From positions 1 to 51,122 of the forward strand of contig DQPL01000062.1 of NCBI GenBank assembly GCA_015664885.1: DNA of 51,122 nt, read 5' to 3'. How positions within the stretch are numbered: position 1 is the stretch's first letter; the number at the start of each line of letters is the position of its first letter. A program made the translations under genes and the position numbers. The stretch comes from Gemmatimonadota bacterium. Its GTDB lineage: Bacteria; Gemmatimonadota; Gemmatimonadetes; Longimicrobiales; Gaopeijiaceae. Of the stretch, positions 31,368 to 40,764 are shown piece by piece. A model generated the notes under the pieces. The model saw nothing but the letters and a program-made list of their open reading frames with translations. It was not told the DNA's origin and did no database searches.

Positions 31368-33392
31368 TCAGCCTTGCAGCTCGACGAGGTCCTGAAAGTG
31401 GGCGAGGGACTCCGGATTCGCGAGCGCATCGGCGTTCTCCACAGGGAGCCCGTGGATTGCTCGGCGCACAGCTATCTCACTGATTTTTCCGCTTATTGTG
31501 CGCGGGATCGCGGGTACGGCGAGCATGACTTTCGGTATATGGCGCGGTGAGCTGTTCAACTTGATCTCGCTCCGGATGCGGGCTCGGAGTTCGTCGTCGA
31601 GCTCCACTCCGGCGCGAAGCACCACGAACAAGACGATGCGTTCGTCGCCGTCCCATTGCTGCCCGACGGCTACGCTCTCGACGATCTCGTCTAGTCGCTC
31701 GACTTGCCGGTAGATCTCAGCCGTCCCGATCCGGACTCCTCCCGGATTGAGCGTGGCGTCCGAACGGCCGTGGATGACGAAGCCACCGTGCGCGGTTCTC
31801 TCGATCCAGTCGCCGTGACGCCAGGCCGGACGCGCCGTGTGCTCGAAGTACGCCGCTCTGAAGCGCATGTCATCGGGATCGTTCCAGAAGCGGACGGGCA
31901 CAGAGGGGAAGGCTCGAGTGCAGACGAGCTCACCCTGCTGGCCGGGCGGCAGCTCGACCGCCTCGGAGTCCCACACCTCGACGCTCATGCCCAATGCGGG
32001 CGCCTGGATTTCTCCGCGGTAGACCGGTGCGGTTGGGTTTCCTCCTACCAAGCACGCGACGAGGTCGGTGCCGCCGGCAATGGACGCGAGGTGCACGTCC
32101 GCCTTGACCCTGCCATAGACCCAGTCGAACGACTGGGGCAGCAAAGGTGAGCCGGTTGACAGGATCGTGCGCAGCGAAGACAGATCGTGCGTCTCCCTCG
32201 GGCACAACCCCTCCTTCTCCGCCAGCGCGAGGTACTTCGCGCTCGTCCCGAATACGTGCACGTGCTCGGCGTCGGCCACGTCCCACATGCGTGTCGGCGT
32301 CGCCTGGAACGGAGAGCCGTCGTATAGCACGATGCTCACGCCGGATGCGAGCGCCGAGACCATCCAGTTCCACATCATCCAGCCGCAGGTCGTGTAGTAG
32401 AACAGCGTGTCGCCGGGCCGCAGGTCGCAGTGCAGCACATGCTCCTTGAGGTGCTGGATGAGCGTGCCGCCCTGTCCGTGCACGATGCATTTGGGAATGC
32501 CCGTCGTGCCGGAGGAGTAGAGCACGTAGAGCGGGTGGTCGAACGGGAGTTGGGCGAAGTCGGGCGTCGGCTGGTCCGACGGGCTCGCGAACTCGTTCCA
32601 CGGGATCGCGTGCGGGATACCGACTAGGTCACCGGATCCAGCTTTGCCCCCGTAGTCGGCGACGACGACCGCGCCCAAAGACGGTAGGCGCTCGGAGATC
32701 GCTCGCACACGCTCTAGCGAGCCCATCCAGGATCCGTTCCACATCGCGCCCCTCGCGCAGACGAGCACCTTGGGCTCGATCTGGGAGAAACGATCCAGAA
32801 CGCCGTCGACGCCGAAGTCCGGTGAAGAAGACGACCACATCGCGCCGAGGCTCGAGGTGGCGAGCATCGCGATGACCGCCTCGGGAATGTTCGGCAGGAA
32901 GCCCGCGACTCGGTCACCGGGGGCGACACCGGCCCGCTGGAGTCCGGCCGCGAAGTGCGCGACCTGTACCCTCAGGTCCGCCCACGTGACCGAGGTGGTC
33001 GGTCCGTCTTCGTTCCAGGCGACGATCGCTTGTGGGCGACGCTCGGCGACGTGCCGATCCGCGAGCAAGTTCTCGGCGAAGTTGAGCCGGGAGCCGCTGA
33101 ACCATCGCGCGCCCGGCATGCGCGTGGGGTCGTCGACTACCTCGGTGGCCGGTTGCGAAGCCCGCACGTCGCAGAAGTCCCACAGTTCGGACCAGAACTC
33201 CGATGGCTCGCGGATCGACCACTCGTGGAGAGGTGCGATGGAGTCGGACTCAATCACCTCGGTCGCTTCATGCCCCAGGTGGGCGCCGACCTGCTCGGCG
33301 AAGCGCACGAGATTGGTTGTCGCGACGCGCTCGGGCGAAGGGCGCCACATCAGCCTCCGGTCATCGGCCGAGGACGATGCTTCAGATGACAT
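31368..33392 (-). CDS. Acetoacetyl-CoA synthetase
   Basis: 674 residues from ATG 33392; an internal ATG at 33350 ('MWRPSPERV...') matches the usual family start better and gives 660 residues. Adenylate-forming enzyme: 'LYSSGTTGIPKCIVHGQGG' (P-loop), 'GWMMWNWMVSALASG', 'STGSPLLPQSFDWVY', 'RHGDWIERTAHGGFVIHGRS', and the C-terminal 'PAIPRTISGKISEIAVRRA' with the catalytic Lys. The ending 'PVENADALANPESL' is specific to acetoacetate-CoA ligases. It activates acetoacetate with ATP and CoA for ketone-body or polyhydroxybutyrate use, in the cytoplasm. Divergent from quinoprotein IV. Confidence 0.94.
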   Translation of the reverse strand: MSSEASSSADDRRLMWRPSPERVATTNLVRFAEQVGAHLGHEATEVIESDSIAPLHEWSIREPSEFWSELWDFCDVRASQPATEVVDDPTRMPGARWFSGSRLNFAENLLADRHVAERRPQAIVAWNEDGPTTSVTWADLRVQVAHFAAGLQRAGVAPGDRVAGFLPNIPEAVIAMLATSSLGAMWSSSSPDFGVDGVLDRFSQIEPKVLVCARGAMWNGSWMGSLERVRAISERLPSLGAVVVADYGGKAGSGDLVGIPHAIPWNEFASPSDQPTPDFAQLPFDHPLYVLYSSGTTGIPKCIVHGQGGTLIQHLKEHVLHCDLRPGDTLFYYTTCGWMMWNWMVSALASGVSIVLYDGSPFQATPTRMWDVADAEHVHVFGTSAKYLALAEKEGLCPRETHDLSSLRTILSTGSPLLPQSFDWVYGRVKADVHLASIAGGTDLVACLVGGNPTAPVYRGEIQAPALGMSVEVWDSEAVELPPGQQGELVCTRAFPSVPVRFWNDPDDMRFRAAYFEHTARPAWRHGDWIERTAHGGFVIHGRSDATLNPGGVRIGTAEIYRQVERLDEIVESVAVGQQWDGDERIVLFVVLRAGVELDDELRARIRSEIKLNSSPRHIPKVMLAVPAIPRTISGKISEIAVRRAIHGLPVENADALANPESLAHFQDLVELQG

Positions 33393-33463
33393 TATTGGGG
33401 AGCGGGTCTTTCACGTGGCGCTTCCGCAGGCGTATGATGGCCGGAACATCAGGGAGGCATCGT
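33393..33463. promoter_or_regulatory. Short divergent control region
   Basis: Seventy-one bases separate the start of the acetoacetyl-CoA synthetase (minus) from that of quinoprotein IV (plus). They must hold the plus-strand RBS 'GGGAGG' (33452-33457) and at least one promoter. 'TATGAT' (33433-33438) is a plausible plus-strand -10, but no clear -35 precedes it. If the synthetase starts at 33350 the region is 42 bases longer. Confidence 0.45.
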
Positions 33464-35443
33464 ATGGTCACACGCTCGTCACCGCGACTTCTCGTGCTGG
33501 GTGCGCTATCACTCGTCTCGGTGGCGCTGGTTGCGCCGCCCTCCGCCCAAGCGCAATCGGCCAGGCCGGCAGGCGAGTGGCACGCCACGGGAGGAGACCA
33601 CACCAATACGAAGTACTCACCGCTCGACCAGATCACGGCTGAGAACTTCACCGATCTGGAGATCGCTTGGCGCTGGACCTCGATCTCCACCGATGTCACC
33701 GACCGACTGGAATCGGTCCGCCCCAACGGGTTCAAGACCACCCCGCTCATGGCGGACGGGCTCGTCTACCTGAGCACTTCGGTCGGCCAGGTGGCCGCGC
33801 TCGACGCCGGCACGGGCGACCTGGTCTGGTCCTACGATCCCCGCAGCTACGAAAGGATGGAGTTTCCCCCGGCCAGCATGGGGTGGCAGCATCGAGGCGT
33901 AGCCTATTGGCAGGATGACCAGAGCGATGACGCGCGCATCTTCATCGCGTTGCACGACCTGCGCTTGCTCGCGCTCAACGCCCGGACCGGTGAACTCTAT
34001 CCCGACTTCGGCGACGCCGGCTTGGTCGACCTCAGCGGCAGCCTGGGGCGCGAGGTCAACCCTGTGCGATTGACCCACTCCTCACCGGTCGCGATCGCGC
34101 GGGATGTCGTGGTCATCGGCAGCATCGTTCAGGACACCAACCTGACGCTCAAAGAAGCGTCACCGGGACACGTGCGTGGTTTCGACGCGCGGACCGGCGA
34201 GATGAAATGGATCTTCCACACCATCCCGCAGGAAGGAGAGTTGGGCGTCGACACTTGGGAGGACGACTCCTGGCGCTACAGCGGCCACACCAACGTGTGG
34301 GGGACGCTGGCGGTCGACGATGAGCTCGGTCTCGTTTACCTGCCTACCGGCACGCCCACCAACGACTACTACGGCGGCATGCGGCGCGGTGACAACCTGT
34401 TTGCCGAGAGCATCGTAGCAGTCGACATCGAGACCGGGGAGCGCGTTTGGCACTTCCAGGCAGTACACCACGGGCTCTGGGACTACGACTTTCCGACCGC
34501 GGGCAACCTGCTCGACATCACGGTCGACGGACGCGTGATCAAGGCGATCGCGCAAACCAGTAAGCAGGCGTTCGTCTATGTTCTCGATCGAGCGACCGGG
34601 GAGCCGGTCTGGCCCATCGAGGAGCGGCCGGTCCCGCAGGGCGACGTGCCCGGCGAGTGGTACTCGCCCACGCAGCCGTTCCCGACCAAGCCTGCCGCGT
34701 TCGACCTGCAGGGCGTGACCGAGGACGACCTCATCGACTTCACGCCCGAGCTGCGCGCAGAAGCGCTGCAGATCGTCGCCGAGAGCGCACGCCTGGGGCC
34801 GCTCTTCGAACCGCCGGTGCTGCGCGGCAGCAGGAAGCCGGTCATCCAGGCACCTGGCACCGGTGGCGGCGTGAACTGGCCGGGCTCAGCGGTCGATCCC
34901 GAGACCGGTCGCATCTTCATTCCGTCGCAGACCAGACTGCGCACGGTCGAGTTGGTCCCCTACGAGGCGCCCGCCACTACCGGGTACTTCACCGATCCCT
35001 GGGCGAGCGCGATCCCGGGGCCGCAGGGGCTGCCCATCGTCAAGCCGCCGTACAAGCGCATTACCGCGATCGACCTGAACACCGGGGAGCACGTCTGGAT
35101 GACCGCGCATGGCGACGGACCGAGGAACCATCCGGCGCTGAAGGGCCTCGACTTGCCGGCGTTGGGCGGCCACCTGGGGCCGAACGCCGGGGGGCCGCTA
35201 GTCACCAAGACGCTCTTGATCGTGAACTCGGGCGCTCGGGACGTGCCCAGCATCGAAGACGTCGCCGCCACGCTCACCGCTTACGACAAGGACACCGGTG
35301 AGTACCTCGGGTCGGTCAGGCTTCCCGCAGTGCCGCAGGGGAACCCGATCACCTATCTGCACGAGGGTAAGCAGTACATCATGGTGGCCATCGGCGGGCG
35401 CAGGAATGCCGCGCCGGAGCTGATTGCGCTGGCGCTGCGGTAG
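33464..35443 (+). CDS. PQQ-dependent dehydrogenase IV (glucose-dehydrogenase-like, soluble)
   Basis: 659 residues from ATG 33464 after GGGAGG; the longer open frame to 33203 runs antisense through the synthetase. The signal peptide ends 'PPSAQA'. Core motifs: 'WHATGGDHTNTKYSPLDQIT', 'EDDSWRYSGHTNVW', 'VHHGLWDYDFPTAGNLLDI' (Asp340, Asp342), 'SKQAFVYVLDR' (Lys367), 'GEWYSPTQPFPTKPAAFDLQ' and 'EGKQYIMVAIGGRRNAAPEL'. No membrane or heme domain. Within the set it keeps the longer lid around 'LRGSRKPVIQAPGTGGG'. Convergent with the ankyrin gene, stops 25 bases apart. Confidence 0.93.
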   Translation: MVTRSSPRLLVLGALSLVSVALVAPPSAQAQSARPAGEWHATGGDHTNTKYSPLDQITAENFTDLEIAWRWTSISTDVTDRLESVRPNGFKTTPLMADGLVYLSTSVGQVAALDAGTGDLVWSYDPRSYERMEFPPASMGWQHRGVAYWQDDQSDDARIFIALHDLRLLALNARTGELYPDFGDAGLVDLSGSLGREVNPVRLTHSSPVAIARDVVVIGSIVQDTNLTLKEASPGHVRGFDARTGEMKWIFHTIPQEGELGVDTWEDDSWRYSGHTNVWGTLAVDDELGLVYLPTGTPTNDYYGGMRRGDNLFAESIVAVDIETGERVWHFQAVHHGLWDYDFPTAGNLLDITVDGRVIKAIAQTSKQAFVYVLDRATGEPVWPIEERPVPQGDVPGEWYSPTQPFPTKPAAFDLQGVTEDDLIDFTPELRAEALQIVAESARLGPLFEPPVLRGSRKPVIQAPGTGGGVNWPGSAVDPETGRIFIPSQTRLRTVELVPYEAPATTGYFTDPWASAIPGPQGLPIVKPPYKRITAIDLNTGEHVWMTAHGDGPRNHPALKGLDLPALGGHLGPNAGGPLVTKTLLIVNSGARDVPSIEDVAATLTAYDKDTGEYLGSVRLPAVPQGNPITYLHEGKQYIMVAIGGRRNAAPELIALALR

Positions 35444-35468
35444 CGGCGGTCCCAGCTGCGGCCGCTGC

Positions 35469-36989
35469 TTACGGGATTCGGCGTCCCCGCTCATAGATAT
35501 CCACGATGGCAGGTCGTTCGCCTTCCGTCGTCATCCCGGCCGCAAAGAGAAGCGTCTCGAGCACTTGGATCACCTCGCGGGACGGTCTGGGAAGTCCGAA
35601 CCGGTAGCCCTCGGCAATGAAGAGCGGCGTCCATCCCTGCTCGTTTTTCTGATTCCAGGTGAGCGGGTCGGCGCCATGGTCAGCGAGTAACTGAACGATG
35701 CTCGGAAAGCTCCCATACGCCGCGCCATGCATCGCCGTATCGCCCTCGTCGTTCATCGCGTTGACCTCCGCACCCAGCTCGAGCATCAGCTGTGTGGCGA
35801 TCAGCGCTTCCGGCTCCGTCCCAGCCTCTTCCTCCGGGGCGGTCGTACCCAGGCCGGCTGCCGCCATCAGAGCCGTGGTGCCGCGCGTGTTTGGAATGAA
35901 CGGATCAGCGCCCAACTCCATGAGTAGACGCATCAATGCGGCGTCTGCCCGGTCGGCGGCCAGCAGGAAGGGGGTGGTGCCTCCCGATCTGATTCGAGAC
36001 GCCGAGTTCGGCTGGCGACGAGCGCCTTCCGCCAAGCGCCAGTTCACATCAGCTCCCAGCGCCACCAGCGTCCGTACGAAGTCGAGGCTACTCACGTTCC
36101 CCGATCCGACTGGGGCTGGATCGCCTCGATCGCTTTCATCCGGCTTGCGCACCCAACTCATGGTGTGCAGCGGCGTGAATCCAGTGCGCTCGTCGTTCAC
36201 ATCGGCCCCGGCTTTCACGAGTTCGATCGCTAGCTCGAAGTGGCCGTTCCTGACCGCCATGAGCAACGGACTCATGCCGTCGTCGATAGGCTGGAATGTG
36301 GCGTTGTTGGCCCCCCGATTTCCCACATTCTTCGTGGCCTCTAGAAGCGCGTTAACGTCCACGCCGGCCTCGAGCAGATTGAGCGCCACGTCGATGTGGC
36401 CGGCGCGCACCGCGAAAAACATTGAGGTGAACCCAGACCCCAGCGTGGCGTGCGCGTCGGCACCGGCGTCGATGAGGGCCCTGACGACCGATGGGTGTCC
36501 TTCGGCCGCTGCCCACATGAGCGCCGTCTGATCGCGTCCCTCCTGCGCGTTGGCGTCGGCGCCTTGGGCGAGCAGCTGCTGCACCACCTCGAGGCTGCCG
36601 GTACGGGCGGCGAGCATGAGCACGGTTTCCCCGCCTGCTAGTGACGCGTTCGCATCGGCGCCCCCGTCGAGCAGGAGGTCCACGACGGTTGCGCTGCCGT
36701 TGGTGCACGCCAGGGCGAGTGGCGGTACGCCGTAGTCGTTCTCGGTGTTGACGTCGGCGCCCGCGCGAACGAGCAGTTGCACCATATCTGCGTCGTCACG
36801 GTAGACGGCCCAGAGCAGGGCGGTCATGCCACCTACCTGTGGCACATTGACGTCCGCACCCTCGTGCACCAGGCCGCGGACGAGCGCCTGATCACCGTGC
36901 TCGGCCGCTGATGCGATCGGTGTCTCCTGGGCCTGCACAGCCACGGTGGTACTGACCAGGGCCAGAAGCACGATTCTCCCGATAGCCAT
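35469..36989 (-). CDS. Exported ankyrin-repeat protein
   Basis: 506 residues; the signal peptide ends 'VAVQAQ'. About nine to ten ankyrin units fill the protein, with consensus cores 'GGMTALLWAVYRDDADMVQL', 'LLVRAGADVNTEN', 'TALMWAAAEGHPSVVRALID' and 'GDTAMHGAAYGSFPSIVQLL'. Two longer insertions occur, around 'LEATKNVGNRGANNATFQPI' and 'APVGSGNVSSLDF'. Periplasmic ankyrins act as protein-binding scaffolds. It begins only 4 bases after the DUF1552 stop and is the third gene of the DUF1592-DUF1552-ankyrin operon, so its likely partners are those two proteins. Confidence 0.92.
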   Translation of the reverse strand: MAIGRIVLLALVSTTVAVQAQETPIASAAEHGDQALVRGLVHEGADVNVPQVGGMTALLWAVYRDDADMVQLLVRAGADVNTENDYGVPPLALACTNGSATVVDLLLDGGADANASLAGGETVLMLAARTGSLEVVQQLLAQGADANAQEGRDQTALMWAAAEGHPSVVRALIDAGADAHATLGSGFTSMFFAVRAGHIDVALNLLEAGVDVNALLEATKNVGNRGANNATFQPIDDGMSPLLMAVRNGHFELAIELVKAGADVNDERTGFTPLHTMSWVRKPDESDRGDPAPVGSGNVSSLDFVRTLVALGADVNWRLAEGARRQPNSASRIRSGGTTPFLLAADRADAALMRLLMELGADPFIPNTRGTTALMAAAGLGTTAPEEEAGTEPEALIATQLMLELGAEVNAMNDEGDTAMHGAAYGSFPSIVQLLADHGADPLTWNQKNEQGWTPLFIAEGYRFGLPRPSREVIQVLETLLFAAGMTTEGERPAIVDIYERGRRIP

Positions 36990-36993
36990 CGCC

Positions 36994-38340
36994 TTAGACC
37001 GGTACAGGATCGAAGAGATCTTCGATCTTGCCTGTGCTATCGCCGAATGAGTCGAGCTGCACTCCGACCCGGTCCAGCAGCGTCATGTGGAGGTTGGCCA
37101 AGGGTGTGCCATTCTCGTACTCGATGTGCCGCCCACCTCTCATGCCGCACGAGGCGCCCCCCGCGACGAGAATCGGGAGGTTGATGTGGTCGTGCAGGCT
37201 GGGGTTGCCCATCCCGCTTCCGTACAAGAGCACGGTGTTGTCGAGCAGAGAGCCCTCGCCGTCCGGCGTGGCCTGCAGCTTCCCGAGGAAATCGGCGAAC
37301 AGCGACACATGGAACGTGCCGATCTGGGCGATCTTCTCGACCTTCACCGGATCGTTGCCGTGATGGCTGGTCGGATGGTGAGGCTCCGGGACGCCAATCT
37401 CGGGATAAGTACGGTTGCTGAGCTCGCGCGTAAGCTGGAAGGTGCTGACCCTTGTGATATCGGCCTGGAACGCCAGCAGCTGCAGGTCGAACATGAGCGC
37501 GGCGTGATCGGCGAACCCCGCCGGTACGCCAACAGGACGATCGAAATCGCGTCCCTCCAGGTTCTCCTCGGCCGCTGCCTCCGCAAGCTGGATCTGACGC
37601 TCGATCTCTCGCACGCTGTCGAGGTACTGGTCGATGCGGGCGCCGTCGCCCACTCCTACCAACCGCTTGAGACGCGCGATGTCCTCGTGGAACGAATCGA
37701 GGAGGCTGGCGCGACTCCGGAGTGCTGCGCGACGCTCGGCCTGGCTTCCGCCCTCGCCGAATAGGCGCTCGAATACGATGCGCGGATGCGCTTCGGACGG
37801 AAGCGGTGTCGTGGGTGAAGACCAGGAGAGGTTGTTGGTATAGACGCACGCGTATCCGTTGTTGCAAACGCCCGCGAGCGGATTCAGGTCCATCGACATC
37901 TCGAGCGACGGTAGTTGCGTGTCCTGACCGATTGCTTTCGCCGCGATTTGGTCGGCGGTGGTTCCCAAATGGTAGTCCGAGCTCTCGGTGTGCTTGGCGA
38001 AGGCCGCGCTCAAGAATCCGGAGTTCGAAGTGTCGTGCGTGCCTGGGTAGGAGTTCTGGAGCTCCAGATTGGTGACGACCGATACGTGGTCCTTCACTTT
38101 CTCCAGGGGGCTGAGCACAGGCGGCAGCTCGCCGAGAATCTCCCCACCCTGCGGTGTCCAGCGGGCGATGTCCGTCCCCATGGGCATGAACACGTAGCTG
38201 AGCCGGGGCGTGGGGCTGGCCGCGGTATTGGCTAGGGCGGTCGCCGCGGGAATCATCGCGTCGAGCAGAGGCAGCGCCAGCGTAGCCTGCATGCCCTTCA
38301 GGAACGTGCGCCGCGGTAGGGCCTTCTTGGTGATGATCAT
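36994..38340 (-). CDS. DUF1552-family Tat-exported protein
   Basis: 448 residues from ATG 38340, which overlaps the DUF1592 stop (ATGA); the frame is open further back but that is shadow sequence. Twin-arginine signal 'PRRTFLKGMQATLALPLL' (Arg10-Arg11). DUF1552 blocks: 'PRLSYVFMPMGTDIARWTPQ', 'GTHDTSNSGFLSAAFAKH', 'FHEDIARLKRLVGVGDGARI', 'HPTSHHGNDPVKVEKIAQIG', 'LLDNTVLLYGSGMGNPSLHD' and 'GGRHIEYENGTPLANLHMTL'. The fold is related to the sulfatase/alkaline phosphatase-like DUF1501 group. Always paired with DUF1592 proteins in Planctomycetota, Acidobacteriota and relatives; function unproven. Confidence 0.92.
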   Translation of the reverse strand: MIITKKALPRRTFLKGMQATLALPLLDAMIPAATALANTAASPTPRLSYVFMPMGTDIARWTPQGGEILGELPPVLSPLEKVKDHVSVVTNLELQNSYPGTHDTSNSGFLSAAFAKHTESSDYHLGTTADQIAAKAIGQDTQLPSLEMSMDLNPLAGVCNNGYACVYTNNLSWSSPTTPLPSEAHPRIVFERLFGEGGSQAERRAALRSRASLLDSFHEDIARLKRLVGVGDGARIDQYLDSVREIERQIQLAEAAAEENLEGRDFDRPVGVPAGFADHAALMFDLQLLAFQADITRVSTFQLTRELSNRTYPEIGVPEPHHPTSHHGNDPVKVEKIAQIGTFHVSLFADFLGKLQATPDGEGSLLDNTVLLYGSGMGNPSLHDHINLPILVAGGASCGMRGGRHIEYENGTPLANLHMTLLDRVGVQLDSFGDSTGKIEDLFDPVPV

Positions 38341-40724
38341 CGTGCTGCCCTCATCTGAAACGGTACGCTCTCGACGATACCCAAAATGAGCGACGAGAGT
38401 CGATATCCACCGGGCTCGGCCTCGCGCAGAATCTGGCGGATCGCCGGAGCATCGTAGTACTCGACTCCACGTCCGAGCGCAAAAGTGAGCAACTTCTCGG
38501 TGACGGCACCCGCGAACAGCTCCGGGCGGCTCAGCAAGGCCGCTTCGAGGCCGGCTACGCCTTCGAATTCGCCGACGCCGGGCAGGCCGCCCGAAACGTC
38601 GATGGGCCCGCTCTCTCCTTCGTTGTCCCGCCAACGACCCACGGCATCGAAATTCTCTAAGGCGAACCCCACTGGGTCGATGGTGCTGTGACATCTCGCG
38701 CACACCGGGTTGCTGCGATGCTCGGCGAGCCTCTCCCGCATGCCGAGAGCTGCGGATACCGAGTTGTCGTCGAGCGCAGGCACGTTCGGCAGCGGAGGCG
38801 GTGGTGGTGCGCCGTAGAGCTTGTCCAACACGAACTTGCCGCGAAGCACCGGCGAGGTACGCGTGGCGTAGGATGTCACGGCGAGTATGCTACCGTGCCG
38901 TAACAGGCCGCCGCGCTGGCTATCGTTCGCAAGCGCGACGTGCCGAAAGCGGCTGCCGATCACGCCGGGTATGTCGTAGTGCCTCGCTAAGCGCTCGTTG
39001 AGGAACGTGTAGTCGGCGCTGAGCAGTTCGAGCACGCTTCGATCTTCGCGCACCACGTGGTCGAAGAACCGCTCCGTCTCCTCACGCAGCGCGCGACGAA
39101 GGTTGTCGTCGAAGTCCGGGTAGAGACGGATGTTGGGGATGAAGGACTCCAGATTGCGCAGCTGGAGCCACTGGCCAGCGAAGTTGCTGGCGAGGTTGTA
39201 AGAGCGTTGATCGGCGAGTAGTCGTCGGACTTGCCTCTCGAGCTTGCGTGGCTCGCTCAGCTCTCCTCGGATTGCCACATCCAGCAGCTCTTCGTCGGGG
39301 ATGCTGCTCCACAGGAAGAACGACAGGCGGGAGGCCAGCTCCAGGTCGCTGATCCGGTAGGCTGCGCCTGACGCTGCCGCGTCCGAATCCAGCTCCACCC
39401 GGAACAGGAACTCCGGGTTGATGAGCACGGCGCTCAAGGCGTTCCCTATGCCAGCATCGAAATCTCCCTCGGCCCGGGCTTCCCGGTAGAAGGCCATCGA
39501 GCTCGCCACATCCGCGTCGGAGACGGGTCGACGGTAGGCGCGCCGCATGAGCGTGGAGAGGATCTCCCTCGCACACGCCTCTTCCTCGGAGGACTCGGTC
39601 GGCTGGCATCCGAAGATTCGGCGGCGGCTCGGTGTGAGTTCGGCGCCCCCCGGCGCGTACGGTCCGGTGATCGATACTTGATAGACCGCGGGCGTCAGGC
39701 GCGGATGGCGCTGCTCGTTGAAATGCGATTGCAGCGGCTGCCGCTCGGTCTCGAGGAGCGACGACGATTGCTTGTGGAACGCGACGCCCACTTCGTGGGG
39801 ACCGGCCGTCACGCCGGTGCGAATCCTCAGGTATTTGTCCACTACGGAATGATCGGGTCCGTCGGGCCTCGCGACTGGGAAGGTCGCGACGAGCTTGCGG
39901 TCGAGCAGCAAATCCAACTTGTGCTTTTGCGAGCCCCTCAAGCCCCCGACATTGCCGGTCCGATTGCGCGCGAGCCGGATCTGGATGTCATACGCCCCGT
40001 CCTGCGCGAACGTGTAGGGGAAGGACACACCGCCGCGCGTTCCGATCGGGAGGCCGGCCACATGCTCTTCTTGCGTGAAGTCCGCCGGCACACGGATCAC
40101 ATCGCTTTGCAGTGACGTCTGGGTAGTGCCGACCGCAAGGCGGCTGATCTTTTGCGCAGCCGAGATGTACCGGTCCAATAAGACCGGCGGAAGGTCGCCC
40201 ACCGTGACGTTATCGAAGCCGTAACCGCTCTCATCGGAGGGGAGCAGCGACGTGGCATCGATGTCGAGAGACAATAGGTCGCGAATGGAATTCTGGTACT
40301 CCGTACGGTTGAGACGCCGCAGCGTCTCGGTGCGGCCAGGATTCGGATCCGCCGCCGACACCGCGTCGAGCGATGCCTCTAGCCGTGAAGCCATGGCGTT
40401 CCGGTCGTCAACGGGCGGCTGCGGCCTGCCGGGAGGCGGCATGAGACCCGTGCGGAGCTTACGCACGACCTTCTCCCATACCTCGGCGTGTTCGCCGACT
40501 TCGGCCGCGTCGATGAGGTCGAGCCTCAAGCCCGCTCGCTCGAGCCGGGCGTCGTGGCAGGCCACGCAGTATCCGTGGATCAACTCACGGCTGCTGGATG
40601 AGGACGGGGGCGCCTGCGCGGAGAGCTCAGCTTGCAGACAAAACGATACACTCAGTGCCAACGCGGCAGAAAGCACCGTGACGAGCGGGAGGGTCCTGAG
40701 CGTCCCGTTTCTCATGGGGTGCAT
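38337..40724 (-). CDS. DUF1592/DUF1588 multidomain c-type cytochrome protein
   Basis: 795 residues with a signal peptide (to about residue 37) and GGGAG before the ATG. Order: heme-binding 'CVACH' (53-57); DUF1587 ('LNRTEYQNSIRDLLSLDIDA'); a carbohydrate-binding-like beta-sandwich (about 205-340, 'YTFAQDGAYDIQIRLARNR'); DUF1595 ('LMRRAYRRPVSDADV'); DUF1592 ('LSFFLWSSIPDEELLDVAIR'); DUF1588 with a second 'CARCH' ('VCARCHSTIDPVGFALENFD'); DUF1585 at the end ('LLTFALGRGVEYYDAPAIRQ'). It is a periplasmic electron-transfer protein of unknown substrate, first gene of the three-gene operon, and a possible acceptor for the quinoproteins. Confidence 0.93.
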   Translation of the reverse strand: MHPMRNGTLRTLPLVTVLSAALALSVSFCLQAELSAQAPPSSSSSRELIHGYCVACHDARLERAGLRLDLIDAAEVGEHAEVWEKVVRKLRTGLMPPPGRPQPPVDDRNAMASRLEASLDAVSAADPNPGRTETLRRLNRTEYQNSIRDLLSLDIDATSLLPSDESGYGFDNVTVGDLPPVLLDRYISAAQKISRLAVGTTQTSLQSDVIRVPADFTQEEHVAGLPIGTRGGVSFPYTFAQDGAYDIQIRLARNRTGNVGGLRGSQKHKLDLLLDRKLVATFPVARPDGPDHSVVDKYLRIRTGVTAGPHEVGVAFHKQSSSLLETERQPLQSHFNEQRHPRLTPAVYQVSITGPYAPGGAELTPSRRRIFGCQPTESSEEEACAREILSTLMRRAYRRPVSDADVASSMAFYREARAEGDFDAGIGNALSAVLINPEFLFRVELDSDAAASGAAYRISDLELASRLSFFLWSSIPDEELLDVAIRGELSEPRKLERQVRRLLADQRSYNLASNFAGQWLQLRNLESFIPNIRLYPDFDDNLRRALREETERFFDHVVREDRSVLELLSADYTFLNERLARHYDIPGVIGSRFRHVALANDSQRGGLLRHGSILAVTSYATRTSPVLRGKFVLDKLYGAPPPPPLPNVPALDDNSVSAALGMRERLAEHRSNPVCARCHSTIDPVGFALENFDAVGRWRDNEGESGPIDVSGGLPGVGEFEGVAGLEAALLSRPELFAGAVTEKLLTFALGRGVEYYDAPAIRQILREAEPGGYRLSSLILGIVESVPFQMRAAR

Positions 40725-40764
40725 TGTACTCCCGGGGCGGCGGAGATGCCAACGGATTCTAGGG

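Noticed and set aside
36994-38703. Longer 569-codon version of the DUF1552 gene
   Set aside because: The extra N-terminal 121 codons are Arg-rich shadow of the DUF1592 gene; the Tat signal begins at ATG 38340.
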